Assembly (NCBI GenBank): GCA_039917615.1
Contig: JBDSJD010000005.1
Span: 37,142-101,141 of the forward strand
Direction of reading: 5' to 3'
From: ZC4RG30 sp039917615
GTDB lineage: Bacteria > Pseudomonadota > Gammaproteobacteria > Steroidobacterales > Steroidobacteraceae
Length of the DNA: 64,000 nt
Under the pieces are notes generated by a model, which saw nothing but the letters and a program-made list of their open reading frames with translations, searched no databases and had not been told where the DNA came from. Position 1 is the first letter of the stretch; every line of letters begins with the position of its first letter. This document shows positions 25,440 to 33,197 of this stretch, one piece after another. The translations under genes were made by a program, and so were the position numbers.

Positions 25440-26358
25440 AGTGTTCGTCAAGACGCCGGGCTGGCTTGACTGGTATCAGGGGCCAACAAAGCCGCGGTTC
25501 AAGCTGCCGCCCGGCGCGGTGGACGCGCACTGCCATGTATTCGGGCCGGGAGCGGAGTTTCCCTTCGCGCCGGAGCGCAAGTACACCCCCTGCGATGCAT
25601 CCAAGCAGCAGCTGTTTGCATTGCGCGACACCCTCGGCTTCGCGCGCAATGTGATCGTGCAGGCCACCTGCCATGGCGCCGACAACCGCGCAATGGTCGA
25701 TGCCTGCGTTGCCGCGCAGGGGAAGGCCCGCGGCATCGCCACGGTGCGCCGCTCCGTTACGGACGCCGAACTCGCGCAATTGCACGCAGCCGGCGTGCGT
25801 GGCGTGCGCTTCAACTTCGTGAAGCGGCTGGTGGATTTCACGCCGAAGGACGAGCTGCTGGAGATCGCGGGCCGCATCGGCAAGCTCGGCTGGCATGTGG
25901 TGATCTACTTCGAGGCAGTGGACCTGCCTGAGCTGTGGGATTTCTTCACCACGCTGCCAACCACAGTGGTGGTGGATCATATGGGCCGTCCGAACGTCGA
26001 TAAACCCATCGATGGCCCGGAGTTCTCGCTGTTCCTGAAGTTCATGCGTGAGCACCAGAACGTGTGGAGCAAGGTGAGCTGCCCGGAGCGGCTGTCGACG
26101 AGCGGACCGCCCGCGCTGAACGGCGAACGGCACGCCTATCGCGATGTGATTCCCTTCGCGCGCCGTGTGGTGGAGGAATTCCCCGATCGCGTGCTGTGGG
26201 GCACGGACTGGCCGCATCCGAACTTGAAAGACCACATGCCCGACGACGGCCTGCTGGTGGATTTCATTCCGCACATCGCGGTATCGGCGGAGTTGCAGCG
26301 CAAGCTGCTCATTACGAACCCGATGCGGCTCTACTGGCCGGAAGAAGTCTCGGACTAG
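25432..26358 (+). CDS. ligI: 2-pyrone-4,6-dicarboxylate lactonase (LigI-like amidohydrolase)
   Basis: A 308-residue amidohydrolase. Metal and substrate motifs run in the LigI order: GAVDAHCHVFGPGAEFPF, LGFARNVIVQATCHGADN, GVRGVRFNFVKRLVD, WHVVIYFEAVDL, VVDHMGRPNVDKP, GTDWPHPN and TNPMRLYWPEE. This is a near full-length match to LigI of the lignin protocatechuate 4,5-cleavage pathway, which opens 2-pyrone-4,6-dicarboxylate. The start at 25432 lies inside gltD (8-base overlap), so it is the third gene of the gltBD operon. No other lig genes are in the window. It could hydrolyse a related lactone. Confidence 0.82.
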   Translation: MPEVFVKTPGWLDWYQGPTKPRFKLPPGAVDAHCHVFGPGAEFPFAPERKYTPCDASKQQLFALRDTLGFARNVIVQATCHGADNRAMVDACVAAQGKARGIATVRRSVTDAELAQLHAAGVRGVRFNFVKRLVDFTPKDELLEIAGRIGKLGWHVVIYFEAVDLPELWDFFTTLPTTVVVDHMGRPNVDKPIDGPEFSLFLKFMREHQNVWSKVSCPERLSTSGPPALNGERHAYRDVIPFARRVVEEFPDRVLWGTDWPHPNLKDHMPDDGLLVDFIPHIAVSAELQRKLLITNPMRLYWPEEVSD

Positions 26359-27245
26359 TTCGAACTGTCTGGTGCGAACTGCACCGAGAACTCGCGGTGC
26401 AGCTGCAATTGTCCCTGTGCATCAATGGCGCCTGCCGCCAGCTGCGACTGACGATAGCCAGAGCGCAGCGCGATCACATTGACGGTGGACCCACATACCT
26501 CAAAGGCGATGCGCCAGTCCTGCACCGCGAGGGTCAGGCCTCCATCCTGGTCGCGTTTGATGCGCCGGTATGGATGTGGCTGTGGCCCCAGTATCAGCGT
26601 ATTCACGATGCGCTCGCGCAGCGGCAGCGGGGACCTCGCCGCGATCCATAGCAACTGCGCCTCGGCTTCTGCGGTGAATGTCACGTCAAAAGACTTGCCT
26701 GGATCTGCCGCGCGAGACTGCAGCCAGCCACTACCGGATTCAGGAAATGCATCGGTGTAGGGCACATAGGGTTTGATGTCGAACACCGGCGTGCCATCGA
26801 GCAGGTCCACATCGAGCACATGCAGGCTGAGTCCTTCGACGCTCGCCAGCCGCAACACCGACAATCCGAGCGGATTGGGCCGATGCGGTGAGCGCGTGGC
26901 GAGCACACCCTTGCGGCCATCGGTGCTGCGAGGTGGCAGCACCTTCGGGCGCCAGCTCTCGTTGCGGTTGAACCAGAAGATGACCCAGATACGTTCCCAG
27001 CCAGCCAGATCTTCAATGGCATGTTCCAGGTTGCAGCCGGGCAGCAACTCGATGATGCCCGGTATGCCTGCGGCGGAAGCGGGTTGCCGCGGCGCTTCCA
27101 CCTTCTCCGCGAGAACAGTGCGCATGTGCCCGATGGGCTGGAGGGTGAGTGTCGCCGCGTCAGAAGCAGAACTGCCTGCAGCGCGCGGCGTCAACGACTG
27201 CTGCGTCTCGTGGTCTTCACCAGATTCAGGAGGTGCGGGTGTCAA
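26355..27245 (-). CDS. trmO: tRNA N6-methyladenosine(37)-modification methyltransferase TrmO (TsaA)
   Basis: A protein of up to 296 residues. The core begins LQPIGHMRTVL and includes DLAGWERIWVIFWFN, KGVLATRSPHRPNPLGLS and VLDVDLLDGTPVFDIKPYVP, all typical of TsaA/TrmO, the SAM-dependent enzyme that N6-methylates t6A37 in tRNA-Thr(GGU). The C-terminal domain (AEAEAQLLWIA) is also present. The listed start is TTG at 27245 without a good ribosome-binding site; a TTG at residue 18 or another start is possible because the first 35 residues are poorly conserved. It converges with ligI, overlapping by 4 bases. Confidence 0.85.
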   Translation of the reverse strand: MTPAPPESGEDHETQQSLTPRAAGSSASDAATLTLQPIGHMRTVLAEKVEAPRQPASAAGIPGIIELLPGCNLEHAIEDLAGWERIWVIFWFNRNESWRPKVLPPRSTDGRKGVLATRSPHRPNPLGLSVLRLASVEGLSLHVLDVDLLDGTPVFDIKPYVPYTDAFPESGSGWLQSRAADPGKSFDVTFTAEAEAQLLWIAARSPLPLRERIVNTLILGPQPHPYRRIKRDQDGGLTLAVQDWRIAFEVCGSTVNVIALRSGYRQSQLAAGAIDAQGQLQLHREFSVQFAPDSSN

Positions 27246-27356
27246 TGCAGTCGACTATAGCGGAAGGTGATCTGTGGTAGCGGAGACGCGTCATGCAGGT
27301 CTAGGCTAGGGACTTACAGTGGTTGAGTTCTCGTTGGCGGAAAATAAGGGAAGAAC

Positions 27357-27980
27357 ATGGGTGTACCGGGTGGCGATTTGTGTCTGGCGGTCTGCGATGT
27401 GACGAAGTGCGAGGGTCAATGCTGTTACGACGGGGTTTACCTGCAGCCGGGAGAAGAGGAGTTTCTGCGCGAACTAGTCGATAAAGTGCCCGCGCTGCGC
27501 GCCAAGGTGCCGGCGCAGTTCGTCGTGGATGGTTTTTGGGACGGCGAATACCTGGGGCGCAAGACCGCCACCCGACCAAATGAATACCGCAGCGCGGATT
27601 TTCCGGCGCATTTCACACGCACGCGCTGCGTATTCGGCGACAGCCAGGGTTTCTGCGAGCTGGAGAAATTTGCGCGCGGCAACGGCCAGCATCCATGGAC
27701 GTACAAGCCCACCACCTGCTGGATGTTTCCGCTGCAGGATGAAAATGGTGCGGTGGCCGAGCCGGTGCGCGGTCAGGCGGATGATCCGTATTTCACGGAG
27801 GACTACCGCGGCTATGCAAGCTGCCTGCCTTGTGGGCGGCACGATCCTGCCGGCAAACCCTGGCGAGAATCGCTGGCGCGCGAGATCTCGTGGCTTGCAG
27901 CCGCGCCGTGTCCTCCGAAGCTGGGCACGCCGGGACATACCGTGGACGAGTTGCTCGCTGCGATACCGGCGGCAAAGTGA
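27357..27980 (+). CDS. Cysteine-cluster protein (YkgJ/DUF3109-like)
   Basis: A 207-residue soluble protein. The N-terminal CDVTKCEGQCCYDGVYL carries a Cx4Cx3CC cluster, and further Cys lie in TRCVFGDSQGFCELEKFA, TTCWMFPL and ASCLPCGRHD. The spread of eight or nine cysteines with a leading CxxxxCxxxCC resembles the metal-binding YkgJ and DUF3109 families, whose function is unknown. The ATG at 27357 is preceded by GGGAAGAAC. It stands alone between trmO and a 560-base non-coding stretch. Confidence 0.6.
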   Translation: MGVPGGDLCLAVCDVTKCEGQCCYDGVYLQPGEEEFLRELVDKVPALRAKVPAQFVVDGFWDGEYLGRKTATRPNEYRSADFPAHFTRTRCVFGDSQGFCELEKFARGNGQHPWTYKPTTCWMFPLQDENGAVAEPVRGQADDPYFTEDYRGYASCLPCGRHDPAGKPWRESLAREISWLAAAPCPPKLGTPGHTVDELLAAIPAAK

Positions 27981-28544
27981 ATGGGTGCAGATTTGCCCAC
28001 CAAGAACTGTTACAGAAAAAAAACCCCGCTTGAAGGCGGGGTGTTCAGTTCCAGCGTAGTCCCTAGATCAATCAACAAACACGGGTGTCATACACCCGGA
28101 AATGGACATCAAAAGCTTCGCCGGCTGGTGTGTTGGTCCTTCAGGAGGTCCGACCGATTTCCGGCCCGGGCGGCAGTTCGCCCGACTACACACCGCGACT
28201 GCCCAGCAAATGGAGCTGTCGCGCACCGTGCCCACTCTGATCGCCTGGGTTTCTTGTATCGTCAGCCCCACAAAGGGCAAAAACCTCAACCAATCCAACC
28301 AGTTAGTTGCCGCGCTTCGCGCCACCACTTACTGCCTGACGCAAGTGTAGCGTAGAACCCACGAAAAGGCGCAACTGTCTGCTTATTGCAACATATTCCG
28401 GCGAGCGGGGGATGTGACGCTGCTCATGTTCCGGACGGATTGAGGTGTGACGAAAGTGCCGGAACCGGGGGCGTCCCGGCCTTTCACGTGAACAGCGGCA
28501 CATTCAGGAGCTGCGAGCAGCAGTCGCAAGCAGCAAAAGCGCGG
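27981..28544. other. Unexplained 564-base region downstream of rpoH
   Basis: No recognisable gene. An 82-codon plus-strand ORF (28102-28350) and an 86-codon minus-strand ORF (28068-28328) oppose each other, have no good ribosome-binding site and match nothing I know. The minus strand ends in a strong terminator (28016-28041), so a transcript crosses this region right to left: either a long rpoH 3' UTR or a separate RNA. A perfect 7-3-7 hairpin lies at 28082-28098 (CGGGTGT-CAT-ACACCCG). Hallmarks of tmRNA, RNase P, 6S and SRP RNA were looked for and not found. Confidence 0.4.
28016..28041 (-). terminator. Strong intrinsic terminator on the minus strand
   Basis: Read on the minus strand, a CCCCGC/GCGGGG stem (28036-28041 with 28024-28029) with a 6-base loop is followed by eight T (the A run at 28016-28023). 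It terminates leftward transcription coming from the rpoH side, about 500 bases after the rpoH stop. Confidence 0.85.
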
Positions 28545-29411
28545 CTACGCCGCCATCAGTGCCTTCACGCGTTTCATCGCGGCTGATTCGATCTGCCGGA
28601 TACGCTCGGCGGAAACGCCATATTCATCGGCGAGTTCATGCAGCGTGGGTTTGTCTTCATTGATCCAGCGGCGGCGCAGGATGTCCTGGCTGCGTGCATC
28701 AAGGCGCGCAATGGCAGTCGTCAGTCGTTCGCGCAGATCAGCATCCCATTCCGAATCCTCGGCCTGTTCGGCCGGATCCGCGGCGGGCGAAGGCAGGTAC
28801 AGCGACGGACCGTAGCTGTCGTCGTCGTCGGACTCCGGCGCCGGATCGAAGGACATGTCGCGCGCCGACAGGCGCTGTTCCATCTCCGTGACTTCAGCGG
28901 CCGTGACGCCCAGATCCTTCGCTACCGCCTGTGTTTCCTCATGCGTCAGCCAGTTGAGGTCCTTCTTCATGCGGCGCAGATTGAAGAACAGTTTGCGCTG
29001 CGCCTTGGTGGTGGCGATCTTCACCATGCGCCAGTTGCGCAGTACATAGTCGTGAATTTCGGCGCGGATCCAGTGCACGGCAAAAGAAACCAGGCGGACG
29101 CCTTGTTCGGGATCGAAACGCTTGACCGCTTTCATCAGACCGACATTGCCTTCCTGCACCAAGTCGCCCACGGGCAGGCCATAGCCGGCGTAGCCGCGGG
29201 CGATATGCACCACGAAACGAAGATGCGACAGCACCAGGTGGCGCGCCGCCTCGAGATCGCTTTCCTTGTGGAAACGGTGGGCCAGATCGCGTTCTTCCTC
29301 GCGACTGAGCACCGGAATGCGGCTGACGCGTTCGGTGTATGCGTCGAAGCTGCCCAGCGGACCAGCCAGCAGGGTATCGGGACGGGCGACTAGTGCGGAT
29401 GTTGCGTTCAA
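28545..29411 (-). CDS. rpoH: Heat-shock sigma factor sigma-32
   Basis: A 288-residue sigma-70 family factor directing heat-shock transcription. Region 2 has AARHLVLSHLRFVVHIARGYAG (split: AARHLVLSHLRF, VHIARGYAG), DLVQEGNVGLMKAVKRFDP and FAVHWIRAEIHDYVLRNWR; the RpoH box is QRKLFFNLRR; region 4.2 is LADEYGVSAERIRQIES. Translation begins with TTG at 29411, supported by AGGAGGT 6 bases upstream. An acidic insert (PAPESDDDDSYGP) lies between regions 3 and 4. A perfect CIRCE element sits 23 bases upstream of the start. The ftsYEX genes, its usual neighbours, are 1.1 kb upstream, separated by an SGNH hydrolase gene. Confidence 0.96.
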   Translation of the reverse strand: MNATSALVARPDTLLAGPLGSFDAYTERVSRIPVLSREEERDLAHRFHKESDLEAARHLVLSHLRFVVHIARGYAGYGLPVGDLVQEGNVGLMKAVKRFDPEQGVRLVSFAVHWIRAEIHDYVLRNWRMVKIATTKAQRKLFFNLRRMKKDLNWLTHEETQAVAKDLGVTAAEVTEMEQRLSARDMSFDPAPESDDDDSYGPSLYLPSPAADPAEQAEDSEWDADLRERLTTAIARLDARSQDILRRRWINEDKPTLHELADEYGVSAERIRQIESAAMKRVKALMAA

Positions 29412-29433
29412 GGGTTACCTCCTGGGGCCGATG

Positions 29434-29460
29434 TTAGCACTCGTGAAGTTCGAGTGCTAA
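29434..29460. promoter_or_regulatory. CIRCE element (HrcA operator) before rpoH
   Basis: TTAGCACTC (29434-29442), a 9-base spacer and GAGTGCTAA (29452-29460): an exact match to the CIRCE consensus bound by the repressor HrcA. It lies just upstream of the rpoH ribosome-binding site, where HrcA would block or follow the promoter. hrcA itself is not in the window. Confidence 0.93.
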
Positions 29461-29488
29461 CGAGGCGGTCAGTTCCCGGCTTGGCTAA

Positions 29489-29507
29489 GTATTTATTCAA
29501 TAAATAC
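29489..29507. promoter_or_regulatory. AT-rich 9-1-9 palindrome upstream of the CIRCE element
   Basis: GTATTTATT, a single C, and AATAAATAC form a perfect 19-base palindrome in GC-rich surroundings. It is framed by a second inverted repeat, GGCTAA (29483-29488) and TTAGCC (29514-29519). It lies where the rpoH promoter is expected, so it is a candidate binding site for another regulator or contains the -10 region. Confidence 0.5.
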
Positions 29508-29546
29508 AATACGTTAGCCCAATGGCAACTGTTGGGCGCCAAAACG

Positions 29547-29581
29547 ACTGAGCCCAGCGCATCGACCTCGCTGGGCTCAGT
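29547..29581 (-). terminator. Hairpin terminator after the SGNH hydrolase gene
   Basis: A perfect 13-bp stem (29547-29559 with 29569-29581) and a 9-base loop. On the minus strand it is followed by CGTTTT, a weak U tract, so it probably ends leftward transcription from the SGNH hydrolase gene and insulates the rpoH promoter. Confidence 0.6.
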
Positions 29582-29726
29582 TTGAGGCGGCGAATGGGCT
29601 TTGATTGGTTCCATTCCCGTGGCTCTATTTTGACTCGGCTCCCAGATGGACTAAATGCAAATACGTCCATTTCGTTTGCCAGAAATCGCCGACACCCCAG
29701 TGCCGGGTGTATTCCTGCGGCCCGAG

Positions 29727-30524
29727 CTACCTCAGAGCAGCAGTGATCGCAGCGCTGGCCACAGGCGCCATCAGTGTGTACCCCGCAGCATTCGGATGCA
29801 GGCCATCGGCGGTAAGTTCCGCGCGCAACATGCCATCCGTGCCAACTGTCGCGGCGTAGTAGTCCACGAAGCCCGCGCCAACCGTCAGCGCATAAGATCG
29901 GATCCACGCATTGAGTTTGAGGATATCGGCCGGCGGGCGCGTGGCGGACTGATTGATCGGTCCGCCACCACGCTCGGGTGCATTGGTCTTTGCGTCGGTG
30001 ATGGGCATCACGGCGCACAGGATCACCTTGATGCCATGCGTTTTCGCCAGTTCAACCATCGCCATCAGGTTCTGCTGGATCATCGTCAAGGTCTGCGGGC
30101 CGTTGTTGCCCGCGATGTCATTGGTGCCGGCGAAGACGATGACGGCGGCGGGCTTCAGCGCGATCACATCCGGATACATGCGCACTAGCATCTGGGCGGT
30201 GGTCTGTCCGCCGATGCCGCGGTTCACGTAGGGCTTGCCGGGGAAACTGTCGGCCAGTCTCCAGCCATCGGTGATCGAATCGCCCATGAACACCACGCGA
30301 TCCTTCGGCAGCGGCTGGCGCATCAATTCGCCGTTGGCCTGGTGGTAACGGCCCAGCTGGTTCCAGTCGGCCAGCTGTTCCGCCAGGCGGTTGGCGTTGC
30401 CGAGCAAACAGCAACCGGCGGGTCGCTGCGGTGCGAACTGTTCGATCAATTGCGCCTGGGCTGCTGTTCCAGTCAGTGCGGCGAATAGCGCGACTGCGAC
30501 AAGCCTCATCCTGTTCATTTTCAT
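29727..30524 (-). CDS. Exported SGNH/GDSL-family hydrolase
   Basis: A 265-residue protein with a signal peptide (VAVALFAALTGTAAQA). The SGNH blocks are complete: block I FMGDSITDGW (Ser), block II GGQTTAQ (Gly), block III FAGTNDIAG (Asn) and block V ADGLHPNAAG (Asp, His). Such enzymes deacylate lipids, sugars or peptidoglycan in the periplasm or outside. The catalytic domain starts only after about 65 residues that include a CC pair (PAGCCLLGNA). It is monocistronic between ftsX and rpoH. Confidence 0.88.
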   Translation of the reverse strand: MKMNRMRLVAVALFAALTGTAAQAQLIEQFAPQRPAGCCLLGNANRLAEQLADWNQLGRYHQANGELMRQPLPKDRVVFMGDSITDGWRLADSFPGKPYVNRGIGGQTTAQMLVRMYPDVIALKPAAVIVFAGTNDIAGNNGPQTLTMIQQNLMAMVELAKTHGIKVILCAVMPITDAKTNAPERGGGPINQSATRPPADILKLNAWIRSYALTVGAGFVDYYAATVGTDGMLRAELTADGLHPNAAGYTLMAPVASAAITAALR

Positions 30525-30556
30525 CTTCTGCTCCCCCGGTTAGTTGCTGTCAATTA

Positions 30557-31474
30557 TCAGGCGCGAGGGTCGATACGCGCGAGATGCCGGGCCGCAACCA
30601 CCCACGCCCCCAACAGACCGAGAAGTCCGCCGCAGCCCAGCAGTCCCGCCACATGGGTTAGTCCCGGCGTCAGCAGCCGGAAATCGCTGCCATAGCTTTC
30701 GGCCAGCGTCGTCACCGGCCTGTTGAGCAGCAGCAGCCCCACCGCCACCAGCAGTGCCGCCAGGATCGCGCCAAGCAAGCCGTAATAAAGCCCGGTGTAA
30801 AGAAAAGGCCGCCGTACGAATGCATTGCTGCCACCCACGAGCTTGGTGACCTCGATCTCCGCGCGGCGGTTATAGATCTCCAGGCGAACGGTGTTGCCGA
30901 CGATCGCCAGCACGCCAGCGCCGAGCAGCACGGCCGCGCCCGTGACCACGCCGCGCAACAAATCCAGGATGGCGTTGAGTCGATGCACCCATTCGCTGTC
31001 CAACTGCACCAGCTCCACCTCCGGCCACGCGGTGAGATAGCGCCGTAACGACGCCATGCGATCTGCGCTGGTGGCGTCCGCAGCGGGGCGGATGTCGATG
31101 GCATGCGGCAACGGGTTGCTGGCCAGCGCATCCAGCGCGCCGCCGAAGCCGCTGCGGTCACGGAAGGATTCCAGCGCCTCATCGGCGGTAATCAGCTTCA
31201 CTGCGGCAATGCCGTTGCGCTGTCGCAGGCTCGCGGCGAGCTGCTGGGCTTTTTCCAGCGGCACATCGTGCTTGAAATAGACGGTTACATCCACCGCGTT
31301 GGCGAAGTCGCCGGTGGCTTCGCGGATGCTGAGGATGGCAAGGCCGAGCGCCATGGGCAGCGTCAGCGCCACCGCGATGACCAGCACGGTGAATGCCGTG
31401 GCCAGCGGCGCGCGCGCCAACCGGCCTGCGGCAAACAGCGCGGATTGCAGATGCCGCGTCAACCAGCCGATCAT
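30557..31474 (-). CDS. ftsX: Cell-division ABC transporter-like permease FtsX
   Basis: A 305-residue membrane protein with the FtsX layout: one N-terminal helix (TAFTVLVIAVALTLPMALG), a periplasmic domain of about 120 residues (including PHAIDIRPA and AWPEVELVQLD), then three C-terminal helices, with NRRAEIEVTKLVGGSNAFVR before the second. FtsEX controls peptidoglycan hydrolase activators at the septum. The start overlaps the ftsE stop by 4 bases. Confidence 0.92.
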   Translation of the reverse strand: MIGWLTRHLQSALFAAGRLARAPLATAFTVLVIAVALTLPMALGLAILSIREATGDFANAVDVTVYFKHDVPLEKAQQLAASLRQRNGIAAVKLITADEALESFRDRSGFGGALDALASNPLPHAIDIRPAADATSADRMASLRRYLTAWPEVELVQLDSEWVHRLNAILDLLRGVVTGAAVLLGAGVLAIVGNTVRLEIYNRRAEIEVTKLVGGSNAFVRRPFLYTGLYYGLLGAILAALLVAVGLLLLNRPVTTLAESYGSDFRLLTPGLTHVAGLLGCGGLLGLLGAWVVAARHLARIDPRA

Positions 31475-32169
31475 CGCTGGGCCTCCATGATCGGCACTTC
31501 CAGCGCTGCCACGGCGGAATCCTGCACGCGTCCGTCGGTGACCACAATTTCGCGCAAACCCCAGGCCTTCACGATGTCCAGATCGTGCGTTGCCACGAGC
31601 ACAGTGACACCGACGTCGTTGAAGCGTTTGAACAGCGCCATCACTTCCAGCGACAGCGCCGGATCCAGGTTGCCGGTGGGCTCATCGGCGATGATCAGCT
31701 TCGGCTTGCCGACCACTGCGCGTGCGATGCCCACGCGCTGCTGCTCGCCCACCGACAGTTCCAGCGGCAACGCCTGCGCCCGATCGAGCAACCCCACCTG
31801 GTCGAGCGCGGCACGCACGCGCTTGTCGATTTCCTTCATGGGTGATTCCGAGGCGTGCAACGGCAGCGCCACGTTGTCGAACACGCTGCGCTCGGGCAGC
31901 AGCCGGTGATCCTGGAACACCACGCCCAGTTCACGGCGGAATGCGGGAATCCTGCGCGCAGACAGTGCGGCCGTGTTGTGGCCGTTCACCATCACAAGAC
32001 CTCGGGAAGGACGTTCGAGCAAGGCGATCAACTTGAGCACGGTGCTCTTGCCGGCGCCGGAGCGACCGGTGAGGAACAGCATTTCGCCGGCGGTCACTTC
32101 GAAGCTGGCTGTCTTCAGCGCCTCGCGGCCGTTGGGATAGCGTTTGCTGGCGCGATCAAAGCGGATCAT
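31471..32169 (-). CDS. ftsE: Cell-division ATP-binding protein FtsE
   Basis: A 232-residue ABC ATPase. Walker A GRSGAGKST, signature LSVGEQQRVGIARA, Walker B LIIADEPTGNLDP and ATHDLDIV are present. The start MIRFDRASKRYPNG is typical of FtsE. It lies 6 bases after ftsY and overlaps ftsX, forming ftsY-ftsE-ftsX as in E. coli. Confidence 0.94.
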   Translation of the reverse strand: MIRFDRASKRYPNGREALKTASFEVTAGEMLFLTGRSGAGKSTVLKLIALLERPSRGLVMVNGHNTAALSARRIPAFRRELGVVFQDHRLLPERSVFDNVALPLHASESPMKEIDKRVRAALDQVGLLDRAQALPLELSVGEQQRVGIARAVVGKPKLIIADEPTGNLDPALSLEVMALFKRFNDVGVTVLVATHDLDIVKAWGLREIVVTDGRVQDSAVAALEVPIMEAQR

Positions 32170-32175
32170 GGCGGG

Positions 32176-33147
32176 TTACTTTACACCTCTGCCCAGACCC
32201 AGCAGCGCATCCACAAAGGCCGCGGCTTCGAATTCGCCGAAGTCGGCCGCCTGTTCGCCGATGCCGATAAAACGGATCGGCAGTTTCATGGAACGCGCAA
32301 TTGCCACCACGATACCGCCGCGGGCAGTGCCGTCGAGCTTGGTCAGAACCAGTCCGGTCACACCCACCGCAGCGTGAAATTCCTTCGCCTGCGTCAGCGC
32401 GTTCTGCCCCTGGTTGGCATCCAGCACCAGCAGCACTTCGTCCGGCGCCGCGACATCCACACGCTGAATCACGCGCCGGATCTTCTTCAGCTCATCCATC
32501 AGGTGGGACTGGCTGTGCAGCCGGCCGGCGGTGTCGGCGATGACCACATCAAAGCCGCGGGCCTGCGCGGAACGCAGGGAGTCGAAGATGACGGCCCCGG
32601 GATCTGCACCCGCAGCCTGCTGCACGATTTCAGCCCCGCTGCGCTCGGCCCAGATATCGAGCTGCTCGGCGGCGGCCGCGCGGAAGGTGTCACCCGCTGC
32701 GAGCATCACCTTGTGACCGGCCTTGGTAAGCCGCATGGCGAGCTTGCCGATGGAAGTGGTCTTGCCGGAGCCGTTCACGCCCACCACCATGATCACGTAC
32801 GGGCGCCGGTTGCGGTCCACGGCCAGCGGCACGGCGCAGGGACGCACGATGGCCAACAGCTGCTCCCGCAATGCAGCCACCAGCGCGTCGGCATCGGCAA
32901 GTTCGCGGCGCGCGACGCTGGCGCGCAGATTTTCAAGGATGGACCGGGTCGCTTCCACACCCACGTCGGCGCCGATCAGCCGCGCCTCGAGGTCGTCGAG
33001 CAATTCGGCGTCGATCTTGCGACCGCGGAACAGGCTGGTGAAGTCGCCGGTAAGGCTGGTGAAGTCGCCGGCAAGACGAGCCGCACTTTGCGCGAGCTTT
33101 TCGCGCATGCGACCAAAGAATCCGGTTCCTTCGCTGCTGCCGGCCAT
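32176..33147 (-). CDS. ftsY: Signal recognition particle receptor FtsY
   Basis: A 323-residue SRP GTPase that docks SRP-ribosome complexes at the membrane. The NG domain has GVNGSGKTTSIGKLA (G1), DTFRAAAAEQL, DTAGRLHSQSHLMDELKKI (G3), LTKLDGTARGG (G4) and FIGIGEQAADFGEF. The acidic A domain of E. coli FtsY is absent; the protein begins almost directly with the N domain (GFFGRMREKLAQSAARLAG). The start at 33147 is preferred over 33180; neither has a strong ribosome-binding site. It is divergent from rsmD. Confidence 0.93.
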   Translation of the reverse strand: MAGSSEGTGFFGRMREKLAQSAARLAGDFTSLTGDFTSLFRGRKIDAELLDDLEARLIGADVGVEATRSILENLRASVARRELADADALVAALREQLLAIVRPCAVPLAVDRNRRPYVIMVVGVNGSGKTTSIGKLAMRLTKAGHKVMLAAGDTFRAAAAEQLDIWAERSGAEIVQQAAGADPGAVIFDSLRSAQARGFDVVIADTAGRLHSQSHLMDELKKIRRVIQRVDVAAPDEVLLVLDANQGQNALTQAKEFHAAVGVTGLVLTKLDGTARGGIVVAIARSMKLPIRFIGIGEQAADFGEFEAAAFVDALLGLGRGVK

Positions 33148-33197
33148 GCTTTTTTTCAACCTGGGGGTGGGGCCGCGCATTGTAATAGGCTTGCGCC

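Noticed and set aside
28102..28350. An 82-codon plus-strand ORF (and an 86-codon minus ORF at 28068-28328)
   Set aside because: No clear ribosome-binding site, no recognisable protein, and the two oppose each other; described as unexplained non-coding sequence instead.
27981..28544. tmRNA, RNase P RNA, 6S RNA or SRP RNA
   Set aside because: The tag-peptide region, the GAGGAAAGTCCGGGC box, and the GGTCCGGAAGGAAGCAGCC motif are all absent on both strands.
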